Assembly (NCBI RefSeq): GCF_022230925.1
Contig: NZ_JAKKFH010000008.1
Span: 248,001 to 312,000, forward strand
Origin: Micromonospora alfalfae
GTDB lineage: Bacteria; Actinomycetota; Actinomycetes; Mycobacteriales; Micromonosporaceae
Length of the DNA stretch: 64,000 bases
Direction: 5' to 3'
Position 1 is the first letter of the stretch. Each line of letters begins with the position of its first letter. Shown here piece after piece: positions 9,082 to 17,353 of this stretch. Under the pieces are notes generated by a model that saw only the letters and a program-made list of their open reading frames with translations, did no database searches and was not told where the DNA came from. A program made the translations under genes and the position numbers.

Positions 9082-10259
9082 GAGTCGCTCTCCAGGTTGA
9101 AGAAGGACCGCTCGTCGCGGGGACGGATGTCGAAGACGGCGTCCTGGAACATCCGCAGCGGGTGCGGTGTGAACGGATGCTGCTCGATCGCCGCGAGGTC
9201 CACCTCGATGCCCAGGCCGATCCCGGTCGGGATGAGGATGTCGCCGTCGTCGGTCAGCACCAGCCGCTCGTTGGTGATCTCGGGACGCCAGGGCACGTCG
9301 GTCGCCATGATCTCCAGGTACCGGAAGTTGGGCAACGTGGCCCCGAGTTGCAGCGTCGCGGCAGTGCTGAGTGGACCACTCGGGTTGTGCGGTGCGAAGC
9401 CCACGTAGCTGGTCGCGGCGAGCGTGGAGATGAAGGCCAGCTCGGCGATCCCACCGGCGTGCGTCACATCGGGCTGGACGAAGTCGACCGCCTGGCGGGC
9501 CAGCGCCGGCGCGAAGCCCTGCCGCCCGTACCACCGCTCCCCCGCGGCGATCGGCACCGGCGACGCGCGGCGGATGTCGACGAGCGCATCGAGGTTGTCC
9601 GGTGGGCAGGGCTCCTCGAACCACACCGGGTCGAACTGGGCGATCTCCTTCGCCACCTTGATGGCGTGGCGGACGTCGAAGCGGCCGTGCCCCTCGACGA
9701 ACAGCTCCACCTCGCGGCCCACCGCCTGACGCACGGCGTCGATCTGGGCCAGCACCCGGTCCAACTGGGCGGTGGTGATGGTCATGTCGTAGTTCTCGAA
9801 CGGGTCCCACTTGAGGCCCCGGAAACCCGCCTGCACCGTCCGGCGCGCGGCGGCCGCGTAGTCCTCGGGCGTGACGGCACCGGAAAACCAACCATTTGCG
9901 TACGCGCGGACCCGGTCGCGGGTCGCGCCGCCGAGGAGCCGGGAGACCGGTACGCCGAGCTCGCGCGCGGAGATGTCCCAGAGGGCCATCTCCAGCGAAC
10001 TCAACGCCGTCATGATCACCGGCCCGCCGCGCCAGTACCAGTCCCGCGCGGTCTCGTAGAGGATCTTCGAAATGCTGGTGGGGTCCAGGCCCACAACGGC
10101 CTCGGCCAGTTCGGCGATGGCGCCCTGGACGGCACGTTCCTTGCCCTCCAGGGTGGCCTCACCGAGCCCGATGATCCCCTCGTCGGTGTGGACCCGCACG
10201 ATGACGAGGTTCGTACGGTAGAAGTCGACGACCAGTGTGTCGACAGAGACGATCTTCAT
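9078..10259 (-). CDS. Mandelate racemase/muconate lactonizing enzyme family sugar-acid dehydratase
   Basis: A 393-aa enolase-superfamily enzyme. Visible landmarks are KWD near residue 150, metal-binding acidic residues in VEGHGR (189), FEEP (215) and AGER (241), and a catalytic His-containing FAPHNPSGP (291), which fits the galactonate/gluconate dehydratase subgroup. It likely dehydrates an aldonate to its 2-keto-3-deoxy form, giving the substrate of the next gene. Start ATG 10259 lies 8 nt after the permease stop. No sugar dehydrogenase or lactonase lies in the operon, so the aldonate is either imported or made by enzymes elsewhere. Confidence 0.88.
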   Translation of the reverse strand: MKIVSVDTLVVDFYRTNLVIVRVHTDEGIIGLGEATLEGKERAVQGAIAELAEAVVGLDPTSISKILYETARDWYWRGGPVIMTALSSLEMALWDISARELGVPVSRLLGGATRDRVRAYANGWFSGAVTPEDYAAAARRTVQAGFRGLKWDPFENYDMTITTAQLDRVLAQIDAVRQAVGREVELFVEGHGRFDVRHAIKVAKEIAQFDPVWFEEPCPPDNLDALVDIRRASPVPIAAGERWYGRQGFAPALARQAVDFVQPDVTHAGGIAELAFISTLAATSYVGFAPHNPSGPLSTAATLQLGATLPNFRYLEIMATDVPWRPEITNERLVLTDDGDILIPTGIGLGIEVDLAAIEQHPFTPHPLRMFQDAVFDIRPRDERSFFNLESDS

Positions 10260-10267
10260 CTTCCGGC

Positions 10268-11098
10268 TCAACCCTTCACCGCACCGGCGGTCATGCCGGA
10301 CACCACGTACTTCTGCACCAACAGGTAGAAGGCGACGGCCGGCAGCGTGAACAGGAAGGCGACAGCCATCACCGTCTGGATCGGTGTACCCAGTTCGCCG
10401 ATGAAGTTCGCGATGCCGACGGAGGCGGGCTGCAGGTCGGGGTTGAAGATGAACGTCACCGCGAACACGTACTCGTTCCAGGCGTGGAAGAAGGCGATGA
10501 CCGCGGTGGCCGCGATCGACGGCGCGATGAGCGGCACGTTGATGCGGGTCAGGGTGGTGAAGGGCCGGGCGCCGTCGGCGCGGGCGGCCTCCTCCAACTC
10601 CTTCGGGATTCCGTCGATGGCGCCCTTGAGGATCAGCGCGACGATCGGCAGGACGAAGGCGGAGTTCACCAGGACGAGGCCGGTCAGCGAGTCGAGCAGT
10701 TCGAAGCGGCGGAACAGCGCGAACAGCGGGACGACCATGAGTGCCTCGGGAAGCATCTGCGTGAACAGCAGCACGACGGTCAGCACGGCCTTGCCCCAGA
10801 ACGAGAACCGGGACAGCGCGTAGCCCAGCGGGATGCCCAGGCCGACGGAGAGCACCATGGTGCCGACGGCGATGATCAGGCTGTTCAGCAGCCACCCGGC
10901 CGCCTTGCCCTCGGCGAGCGCGTCCACGAAGACCCCAAACTGGCCGAGGTCGGGCGTGAGCCGGGGTTGATCGGCGAAGAGGTCGCTGTTGCTGGACAGC
11001 GCGGTGACGAACATCCAGTACAGCGGGAACACCGCGACGCCCAGCACGACGAGCACGGCGACGATCCGTGCGGTGACACCGAATCGGAAGCGTCTCAT
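10268..11098 (-). CDS. Carbohydrate ABC transporter permease (MalG/UgpE type)
   Basis: A 276-aa inner-membrane protein with six hydrophobic segments and the EAA loop (ELEEAARADGARPF) that contacts the ATPase. It pairs with the MalF-type permease just upstream, overlapping it by 4 nt (ATGA). No ATP-binding subunit is encoded in the operon; in actinobacteria a shared MsiK-type ATPase usually serves such importers (family knowledge). Confidence 0.92.
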   Translation of the reverse strand: MRRFRFGVTARIVAVLVVLGVAVFPLYWMFVTALSSNSDLFADQPRLTPDLGQFGVFVDALAEGKAAGWLLNSLIIAVGTMVLSVGLGIPLGYALSRFSFWGKAVLTVVLLFTQMLPEALMVVPLFALFRRFELLDSLTGLVLVNSAFVLPIVALILKGAIDGIPKELEEAARADGARPFTTLTRINVPLIAPSIAATAVIAFFHAWNEYVFAVTFIFNPDLQPASVGIANFIGELGTPIQTVMAVAFLFTLPAVAFYLLVQKYVVSGMTAGAVKG

Positions 11099-12048
11099 CG
11101 GACGTCCCCCTTCTCCACGGCACGGGCGACCAGGCGGCTGCCGATGATGACGATGAGCGAGATGACGACGCCGACCATTCCGATGGCCGCCGCCGATCCG
11201 AGTTCCTTCGAGTCGAACGCCTGCGAGTAGAGGTCGATGACCAGCGTCTCGGTGGCGCCCACCGGCCCGCCCTTGGTCATCAGCCAGATCAGCTCGAACC
11301 GCCGCAGCGACCAGATCGTCATCAGCAGGGCCAGCAGGCCCACCGTCGGCTTGATGACCTGCCAGGTGACCGCCCGGAAGGTGGCCCACCGTCCGGCGCC
11401 GTCCACTGTCGCGGCCTCGTTGAGGTCCTGCGGAACGGACTGCAGGGCGGAGAGCAGCACCACGGAGGTGAACGGGAACAACTGCCAGATGGTCGTGGCG
11501 AGCACCGCGGGGAGCGCGTAGCGCGAGCTGTCCAGGATGGCGCCCCCGGGGACGCCGAGCCCTACCGCGTCGAGGAAGCGGTTCACGATGCCGTACTGCG
11601 CGTTGAGCATCCAGGTGGCGATGAGCGCGACCGCGATGCCCGGAGCCGCCCAGGGGACCGTCACCAGTGCCCGTGCCACGCCACGGCCGCGAAACTTCTT
11701 GTTGAGCAGGAGCGCGACGGCAAGCCCGGCGCCGATCGCGACGACCACACAGGTGATCACGTAGACGACGGTGATCAGCAGGGTGCTGTGGAACTCGGGG
11801 TCACCGAAGATCCGTTTGAAGTTGTCGAGCCCGACCCACTCGCTGCGGGTGGGGTTGAGCAGCCTCGTCCTGGTGAAGCTGAGGTACACCTCCTGAACGA
11901 GGGGTACCGCCTGGAAGACGAGGATGAACAGGGCGGCGGGAGCCAGGAAGAGGTACGGCGTCCACTTGCTGCCCAACGGGCTGGGCCGACGCCGGGGCCG
12001 GCCTGGGGATGTTGTCTTCGGTGCTCCGGTCTGCTCGACCACAGTCAT
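11095..12048 (-). CDS. Carbohydrate ABC transporter permease (MalF/UgpA type)
   Basis: A 317-aa permease with a cytoplasmic basic N-terminus, a first transmembrane helix at about residues 31-55, and the EAA-loop sequence LNEAATVDGAGRWATF. It forms the heterodimeric channel with the following gene. It starts 76 nt downstream of the lipoprotein gene and shares its operon and IclR-type control. Confidence 0.92.
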   Translation of the reverse strand: MTVVEQTGAPKTTSPGRPRRRPSPLGSKWTPYLFLAPAALFILVFQAVPLVQEVYLSFTRTRLLNPTRSEWVGLDNFKRIFGDPEFHSTLLITVVYVITCVVVAIGAGLAVALLLNKKFRGRGVARALVTVPWAAPGIAVALIATWMLNAQYGIVNRFLDAVGLGVPGGAILDSSRYALPAVLATTIWQLFPFTSVVLLSALQSVPQDLNEAATVDGAGRWATFRAVTWQVIKPTVGLLALLMTIWSLRRFELIWLMTKGGPVGATETLVIDLYSQAFDSKELGSAAAIGMVGVVISLIVIIGSRLVARAVEKGDVR

Positions 12049-12124
12049 CGGGTTCGATCCTTCTGGGGGAAGGACGCTGCCGGCGCACGGATCGTTGCGC
12101 CGGCAGCGTCGCCGTGTCGAGCGG

Positions 12125-13372
12125 TCAGCGGACCAGTTCGCTCGCCTGCTGCTGGGCGCGATCCAGTGCCGACTTGAGGTCGGCCTTGCCCTGCAGTGCC
12201 GCGACCACGTTCTGCACGACCACCTTGCGGATGTCCGGCGTCTTGGCCTCGAATCCCAGCACGATCTGCGGCAGGCTGGTCTCGGTGAGTCCGTCGAAGA
12301 CGGGCAGGAACGGGGTCGCCTTGAGCGCCTCCGCGCTGCGCTGCGTGGTGGTGGCCACGCTGCTCGCGCCGAGGATCTCCTGCAGCTTGACCTGGTTCTG
12401 CGGCTCCAGCGCCCACTTGATGAAGGTGCCGGCCTCGTCCTTGCCCTCGCTCGCCTCGTTGATCACGATCGGTGCGAGGATCGCGCCCTGCTTGCGGACC
12501 GGGAACGGGATGGGCGCGACGTTGAAGTTCAGCTTGGCGTTCTGGCCGCGGGTGGCGGTCACGTAGCCGCCGTTGTTGAGCTCCATCCCGACCTTGCCCT
12601 CGGCGAACATCCGCCGGAAGGTGGCCGCGTCTGCTCCGCGCGGAATCACGTTCGCGTCGTACAGGTCCTTGAACGCCTGCAGGCCCTTGAGGTTCTCCGC
12701 GGAGTTGATGGTCAGGTTCTTGCCGTCGGACCACGCCCCGCCGAAGCCGTAGACGTAGTTGAAGATGTCCTGCCAGACGCCGGCCTCCTCGGCCTCCGTC
12801 TGACGGAACGCCAGGCCGAAGACATCGCCCTTGGTCAGCGACTTCGCGGTGGAGGTGAACTGCTCGTAGGTGCTCGGCGGCGTCGGGATCAGGTCCGCGT
12901 TGTAGAACATCGCGTAGTTCGACGCTTCGAAGATGACTCCGTGCCGGACACCGTCGTGAACCATGAACTGGTCCGGCTGCTTGAGCAGGTCGTACTTGCT
13001 GGCGTCGATCACCTTGTCCAGCGGCGCGATGAGGCCGGCGTCGGAGGCCGCCTCGAACTCGGGCATGTCGAAGCGGACCAGGTCGGGGCCCTTGCCGCTG
13101 CCCATCTGCGTGAGCACGGTCTGGCCGAAGGTCGGGTACGGCACCGCGGCGGCGGACACCTGGACCTTGCTCTGGCTCTGGTTGAACTCGTCGAGCCACT
13201 TCGTCAACAGGGGCCCGCGGCCCGGGTCGCCGAAGGTCGAGGCGGCGAAGGTCAGTTTGGTGACGCCGTCGCCGGAATCGCCGCCCGAGCCGCAACCGGT
13301 CAGGAGGGTGGCGACCAAACCGAGGGCACAGGTCGCACTGGCGATGCCGAAATGAGCGCGCTTATTACCCAT
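12125..13372 (-). CDS. Sugar-binding lipoprotein of an ABC importer
   Basis: A 415-aa extracellular solute-binding protein (family 1). The lipoprotein signal MGNKRAHFGIASATCALGL runs into a lipobox LLTGC with Cys27. The start ATG 13372 has GGAG 5 nt upstream; a longer frame to 13402 lacks support. As first gene of the operon it delivers the pentose, pentose oligomer or sugar acid that the downstream enzymes break down. Its promoter region contains the TTGCA/TGCAA repeats likely bound by the divergent IclR regulator. Confidence 0.92.
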   Translation of the reverse strand: MGNKRAHFGIASATCALGLVATLLTGCGSGGDSGDGVTKLTFAASTFGDPGRGPLLTKWLDEFNQSQSKVQVSAAAVPYPTFGQTVLTQMGSGKGPDLVRFDMPEFEAASDAGLIAPLDKVIDASKYDLLKQPDQFMVHDGVRHGVIFEASNYAMFYNADLIPTPPSTYEQFTSTAKSLTKGDVFGLAFRQTEAEEAGVWQDIFNYVYGFGGAWSDGKNLTINSAENLKGLQAFKDLYDANVIPRGADAATFRRMFAEGKVGMELNNGGYVTATRGQNAKLNFNVAPIPFPVRKQGAILAPIVINEASEGKDEAGTFIKWALEPQNQVKLQEILGASSVATTTQRSAEALKATPFLPVFDGLTETSLPQIVLGFEAKTPDIRKVVVQNVVAALQGKADLKSALDRAQQQASELVR

Positions 13373-13412
13373 CGTTACTCCACTGTTACGAGTTGGCGTC
13401 AAGCCGATGAAA

Positions 13413-13491
13413 TTGCAACGATCGTAGCGTCATGTGCAACGGTGTCAAGTGGCGATTGCGCATCGCGTCATCTATGTTGCATCATGTGCAA
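13413..13491. promoter_or_regulatory. IclR-type operator pair in the divergent promoter region
   Basis: Between the binding-protein start (13372) and the iclR start (13534). TTGCA-TCATG-TGCAA is a perfect palindrome at 13477-13491. The ten bases TCATGTGCAA recur at 13430-13439, exactly 52 bp away (about five helical turns), and another TTGCAA lies at 13413-13418. IclR proteins bind such paired sites as dimers of dimers. Confidence 0.7.
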
Positions 13492-13533
13492 TGACAGCGA
13501 CGGCAGGCCCGTCGCGCGAGGGGAGACACAGCC

Positions 13534-14325
13534 TTGGCGCAATCAATCCGCCGCGCGATCGACCTCATCCGTCGATCCGCGGAGCACCCGCTGTCCCTTA
13601 CGGAGGCTGCGGACGTGCTCGGCGTCCACAAGTCCACAGCCCTGCGCATCCTGCAGACACTGGAGTCCGCGCGCTTCGTCCGCCGGACGGGCGCGGGCAC
13701 CTACGTGCTCGGCAGCGGCCTGATCGAGTTGTCCGAGCTCGCGCTCGGCTCGATGGACCTCCGCCAGCCCGCGGCCGCACACCTGCGTGCGCTGCAACGC
13801 GCGACCGGCCACACCGTACACCTGGCACAACTGACCGGCGACGAGATCATCTATATCGACAAGGTGGACAGCCCGGCCTTCGACGCCGTCAAGCTCCCCT
13901 CGCGGGTGGGACGCGCGGTGTCCATCTACGCGAGCGCTGTGGGCAAGACGATCCTGGCCTACCTTCCCCGCCAGGAACGCGACCGCCTTCTCTCGCACGT
14001 CGTCTTCGAGAAATTCACCGACACCACCTTCACCGACCACGACTCCCTGGAAGCCGAACTCGCCCGCATCAACGGGTGCGGCTGGGCCGTGGACAACGGC
14101 GAGCACGACGCGTACGTGATGTGCGTGGCCGCGCCGATCAGGGATTCACGGGGGCAGGTCATCGCCGCCGCCTCGATCACGGCGATCGAGGTCATCGCAA
14201 GCCTCGACCAACTCAAGAGCAATCTTCCGCTGCTCCTGGAGACCGCCAACAAGATCTCGTACGAGCTCGGCTACGCGCCGCCCGCCTTGGCGAGCGCGGA
14301 CGGTGGGAGCAGCCCCGCCATCTGA
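13534..14325 (+). CDS. IclR family transcriptional regulator of the pentose operon
   Basis: A 263-aa regulator with a winged helix at residues 1-65 (LTEAADVLGVHKSTALRILQ recognition region) and the IclR effector domain from about 80 to 250 (VGRAVSIYASAVGKTILAYL). It starts with TTG at 13534, with GGGGAG about 9 nt upstream. Divergent from the ABC/dehydratase operon, it probably represses or activates it in response to a pathway intermediate such as a 2-keto-3-deoxy acid. The intergenic repeats could mediate autoregulation too. Confidence 0.93.
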   Translation: MAQSIRRAIDLIRRSAEHPLSLTEAADVLGVHKSTALRILQTLESARFVRRTGAGTYVLGSGLIELSELALGSMDLRQPAAAHLRALQRATGHTVHLAQLTGDEIIYIDKVDSPAFDAVKLPSRVGRAVSIYASAVGKTILAYLPRQERDRLLSHVVFEKFTDTTFTDHDSLEAELARINGCGWAVDNGEHDAYVMCVAAPIRDSRGQVIAAASITAIEVIASLDQLKSNLPLLLETANKISYELGYAPPALASADGGSSPAI

Positions 14326-14344
14326 ACGCGCACGTCCCGGGCGA

Positions 14345-14686
14345 TCACCGCGCCGTCGGCGCCGACCCGCCGATGATGCGGTGGTGCTCGTCGGTCTCCA
14401 TGTCGATGAAGGCCTGGATCATGCCCCGGTAGATCCGCTCGATCAGATCCGGGTCCGCGCCGGCCTCGCTGGCCAACGTGCGGACCCGGGCCACCACCTG
14501 CGCCACCCGGTCCGGCGCACGGACCGCCTGGCCGTCGCTCTTGAGCGGGGCGGCCTGCCGAACCAGCGCTTCCCGTCGGGCGAGCAGGCCGACCAGTTCC
14601 CGATCCAGCTCGTCGATCCGGGTACGGATCTCGGTCAACGTCGCCGCAGTCTCTGCCACGCGGAAATCGTCGCACGACAGCGACAC
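14345..14686 (-). CDS. Chorismate mutase, AroQ class
   Basis: A 113-aa all-helical CM_2 domain: IRTRIDELDRELVGLLARRE with the conserved Arg/Asp/Arg, then a middle helix around KSDGQAVRAPDR, and the C-terminal EHHRIIGG end. It converts chorismate to prephenate for Phe/Tyr synthesis; the isochorismate-pyruvate-lyase branch of the same fold is a less likely alternative. The frame is open upstream to 14773, but GTG 14686 fits the domain. Convergent with iclR, 19 nt apart. No clear Shine-Dalgarno, so it may be leaderless. Confidence 0.85.
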   Translation of the reverse strand: MSLSCDDFRVAETAATLTEIRTRIDELDRELVGLLARREALVRQAAPLKSDGQAVRAPDRVAQVVARVRTLASEAGADPDLIERIYRGMIQAFIDMETDEHHRIIGGSAPTAR

Positions 14687-14789
14687 GATCAGGCGACCCG
14701 TTCGCCGGCCGTTGCGTCGAATGCCGGCTATCGCCCTAATCTCGACACGTTCATGTTCGCCTCGGCACGGCAAACCACGGAGGGTGACG

Positions 14790-15683
14790 ATGGGCGGAAT
14801 GCCACGGCGTCAGTTCGTCAGACTCTCCGGGACCGCCGGCGCCACTGGACTGCTGGGACTGGTCGGTACGGACCGGGCGTTGGCCGACGGCGGCCCGACC
14901 CCCGCGCCGTCCCCCTCGACACCCGGCGACCCCGGCGCAGCGGTCTGCCCCACACCCTCGGCCCTGTGCGGCTACCCCACCGACACCGGCGGCAGGTACG
15001 ACCTGTGGGACCGGGTCCAGGTCTGCGAGGGCACAAAGACGGGCCCGCCATTCCCCCAGTGCCTGCGGACCACTTCCACGTACGTCATCCTCAATGGCGG
15101 GTCGGGCTCGAACCACGACTTCCTGCTCGTGCCCAGTTGCCGGATCAGCGGCATCGAGTGTCCGTTCATCACCACCGCCAACGCGCCGAACTACTGGCTG
15201 GACGCCTGGAACAACGCCCAGCCGGGGCAGCCGGGGCACGTCGTCTATCCCCACCTCGGGCTGGGCGTCAACTCGGCCGACCCCACGATCCGTCAGCAGG
15301 ACCAGCTCCACATCCACCTGGCCGGGATCCACTCGGGGATCCAGACGCAGCTGAACAACCACGACAGCGCGATCAGCAACGACCCGGCCCGGTGGCGCAA
15401 CCAGATCGTGCCGATCTGGGGCCTGACGAGCACCGGCCTGCCCGCCCCGCGCTCGTACCGGGTTCTGCACGTCGCGAACCTGAACGGAAACCTCTTCCGG
15501 CTCCTGCTGGACAGCGTCGTGCGGCCGACCGGAGCGGCCATGGCCGCGCAGATGCTGGCCGTGACGCCCCGCCTGATCGGCGGCGGCGGGTTCTACGTCC
15601 TGAACAGCGAGCCGGGCCTGCCCGTCCCAGCCGGTCAACCCGGCGGTACGGGCACCGTCGACTTCCTGCTGGCGTACGCCTGA
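14790..15683 (+). CDS. Tat-exported CDP-diacylglycerol pyrophosphatase-family (CDH) protein
   Basis: A 297-aa protein. The N-terminus has a Tat-like twin-arginine signal (PRRQFVRLSG followed by a hydrophobic stretch). The body matches the CDH family, with the HIT-like DQLHIHLAGIH motif at about residues 171-181. In E. coli Cdh hydrolyses CDP-diacylglycerol to phosphatidate and CMP. Here it would act outside the membrane, and the true substrate may be another nucleotide-linked compound. Start ATG 14790 follows GGAGGG with 5 nt spacing. Convergent with the TetR gene 8 nt downstream. Confidence 0.8.
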   Translation: MGGMPRRQFVRLSGTAGATGLLGLVGTDRALADGGPTPAPSPSTPGDPGAAVCPTPSALCGYPTDTGGRYDLWDRVQVCEGTKTGPPFPQCLRTTSTYVILNGGSGSNHDFLLVPSCRISGIECPFITTANAPNYWLDAWNNAQPGQPGHVVYPHLGLGVNSADPTIRQQDQLHIHLAGIHSGIQTQLNNHDSAISNDPARWRNQIVPIWGLTSTGLPAPRSYRVLHVANLNGNLFRLLLDSVVRPTGAAMAAQMLAVTPRLIGGGGFYVLNSEPGLPVPAGQPGGTGTVDFLLAYA

Positions 15684-15691
15684 TCGGCCGC

Positions 15692-16312
15692 TCAGCGCAG
15701 CAGCGCCATCCGGTCGATGATGGAGTCGCGCAGCCCCGGCGGCCAGGGGAACAACGGCGTCGCCACCTGGAGCTGGGCGAATCCGTGCAGCCCGACCCAG
15801 AGCGCCGTCGCGTCGCCGAAGGGGTCCGTGCTGGTCGACCGTCCCGCCGCAACGCAGTCGGCGAGCGTACGCCGGAAGACCTCGAAGGCTCCCATGCCGA
15901 GCACGGCGAGTTCGTCGGCCATGGCCGGGGCCCGCTCAAGGGCCTGCCCGGCATCCCAGACGGCACCGAACATCACCCGGTACTGATGGGGCCGGCGTTC
16001 GGCGAACGTCAGGTAGGCCACGCAGATCGCGCGCAGGCGCTCGACCGGATCCGTCTCATTCGGTGCGCCCAACTCCTGCTCCAGGACGCCGAACGCGCGT
16101 TGTGCGACAGCGAGCAGTATCGAATCCAGGTCCGGGAAGTGCGGATAGATCGACGGTGCGGAGATGCCGGCCCGCCGGGCGATCCCCCGCAGTGTCACGT
16201 TCTGCGGGGAGCCATCCTCCAGGAGCGCCATCGCGGCATCGACGATCTCGTCGCGCAGTTGGGCACCTTCGCCGCGCTTGTTGCGGACCCGCGTTCTCGG
16301 TGTGGTCACCAC
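15692..16312 (-). CDS. TetR family regulator (WHG-domain type)
   Basis: A 206-aa repressor: basic N-terminus, HTH at about residues 35-60 (LRGIARRAGISAPSIYPHF), and a C-terminal helical domain with the WVGLHGFAQLQ pattern of the WHG group. It diverges from two overlapping genes for small membrane proteins, with a long inverted repeat between them, so it probably represses them and itself. The inducer is unknown. Confidence 0.9.
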   Translation of the reverse strand: MVTTPRTRVRNKRGEGAQLRDEIVDAAMALLEDGSPQNVTLRGIARRAGISAPSIYPHFPDLDSILLAVAQRAFGVLEQELGAPNETDPVERLRAICVAYLTFAERRPHQYRVMFGAVWDAGQALERAPAMADELAVLGMGAFEVFRRTLADCVAAGRSTSTDPFGDATALWVGLHGFAQLQVATPLFPWPPGLRDSIIDRMALLR

Positions 16313-16318
16313 ATGACT

Positions 16319-16357
16319 TTACATGCGTTAGGCGAGCGCGTAAGTTAACGCCTGTAA
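16319..16357. promoter_or_regulatory. Probable TetR operator
   Basis: A 12-bp inverted repeat with one mismatch, TTACATGCGTTA (16319-16330) and TAACGCCTGTAA (16346-16357), 15 bp apart, directly upstream of the TetR start and of the membrane-protein operon. A second, shorter dyad GCGT-6 bp-ACGC lies across the right arm. Confidence 0.65.
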
Positions 16358-16390
16358 GTTCACAGCCGTTTCTAGAGATGGAGGCTGAGC

Positions 16391-16819
16391 ATGGCCACCG
16401 CCACTGCTACCCGAATCGACAACGCCGCCCCCACCCACCACGCCGACCTCGCCGGCCGTGGGCTGGCAGCCCTCGCAGCCGTCGCCACCGGCGTCGCGTT
16501 CGTCAACGGCGTACTCCTGACCATCAACGCCAGCGACGAGCGCCTGTTCATCGAAGGCTGGCGAGTCTCCAGCTTCGGCATCTTCACGGCGCTCTTCGCC
16601 CTGCTCGCGGCCAGGCCCCGTCAGGCGGCCGGCGTCTGGGAGATCGTGCTCGTCGGCAAGGCCGCGCTCGTCGTGTTCGGCGCGTCGATCGGAGACGTCC
16701 CCGAGGCACGCCTGTCGGCCATCATCGACTTCGGGCTCGTCGCCGTCGTCGCGGCTGCCTACGTGCTGTGCCGCGGCTGGTTGGCGTGGCGTCCCGCGAA
16801 CACCAACCCGACCCGATGA
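16391..16819 (+). CDS. Small four-helix membrane protein
   Basis: A 142-aa protein with four hydrophobic segments (about residues 25-47, 57-75, 84-102 and 110-132) separated by short polar loops. I do not recognise a named family. It overlaps the next gene by 4 nt (ATGA) and lies divergent from the TetR regulator, so the pair is probably co-induced. A role in envelope stress or small-molecule resistance is a guess. Confidence 0.8.
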   Translation: MATATATRIDNAAPTHHADLAGRGLAALAAVATGVAFVNGVLLTINASDERLFIEGWRVSSFGIFTALFALLAARPRQAAGVWEIVLVGKAALVVFGASIGDVPEARLSAIIDFGLVAVVAAAYVLCRGWLAWRPANTNPTR

Positions 16820-17217
16820 CGGCGACGACAATGCCCCCCACCTCGCCTTCCCGGCGCGTCGAGCGGACCGTCATCATCTCGATCTGGGCGGTCCCCATCC
16901 TGGTCGTCGGCCAGTTCGCCATGCTGGCCCTCGTCCCGGTCGTCCTTGCGCTGACCGTCAGCCTGCGGCACGCCCGCCTCCACGGACCACGCCGCTGGAC
17001 GATCGCTCTCGCCACCGCCTACGCTGCCCCGCTGATCCTCTGGGCCATCGGGCCCGACCGCGCCCCGAGCCTGTCCAGGGACATGCACCCGGCCTTCGCC
17101 GCGCTGATCGTCGTGACCGCGCTGGCCGCGGCGGTTGCCTTCCACCTCGGCCAGCGACGCCCGAGCAGGCCCGAAGGGTCGGCAAGCGAGCGGCCGCACC
17201 TCCGGGCCGCGCCGTGA
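16816..17217 (+). CDS. Small membrane protein
   Basis: A 133-aa protein with three to four hydrophobic segments (for example IISIWAVPILVVGQFAMLAL and FAALIVVTALAAAVAF) and a basic, polar C-terminal tail. Translationally coupled to the preceding membrane protein by an ATGA overlap. Family not recognised. The two may form a membrane complex under TetR control. Confidence 0.8.
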   Translation: MTATTMPPTSPSRRVERTVIISIWAVPILVVGQFAMLALVPVVLALTVSLRHARLHGPRRWTIALATAYAAPLILWAIGPDRAPSLSRDMHPAFAALIVVTALAAAVAFHLGQRRPSRPEGSASERPHLRAAP

Positions 17218-17249
17218 CCGCCACGCTCCTCCCCCGCTGGCCGGGAGCC

Positions 17250-17294
17250 CTCGGGTCGCCTGCCACAGTTGTTGACTGTGGCAGGCGACCCGAG
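17250..17294. terminator. Strong bidirectional hairpin terminator
   Basis: A perfect 20-bp stem (17250-17269 with 17275-17294) and a 5-nt TGTTG loop between convergent genes ending at 17217 and 17354. One of the longest perfect hairpins in the window. Confidence 0.85.
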
Positions 17295-17353
17295 CGTTCA
17301 GCATCGAGCGAACCGCCCCAATGACTGATGGGGATCCCCGGGCGGGGGACGGC

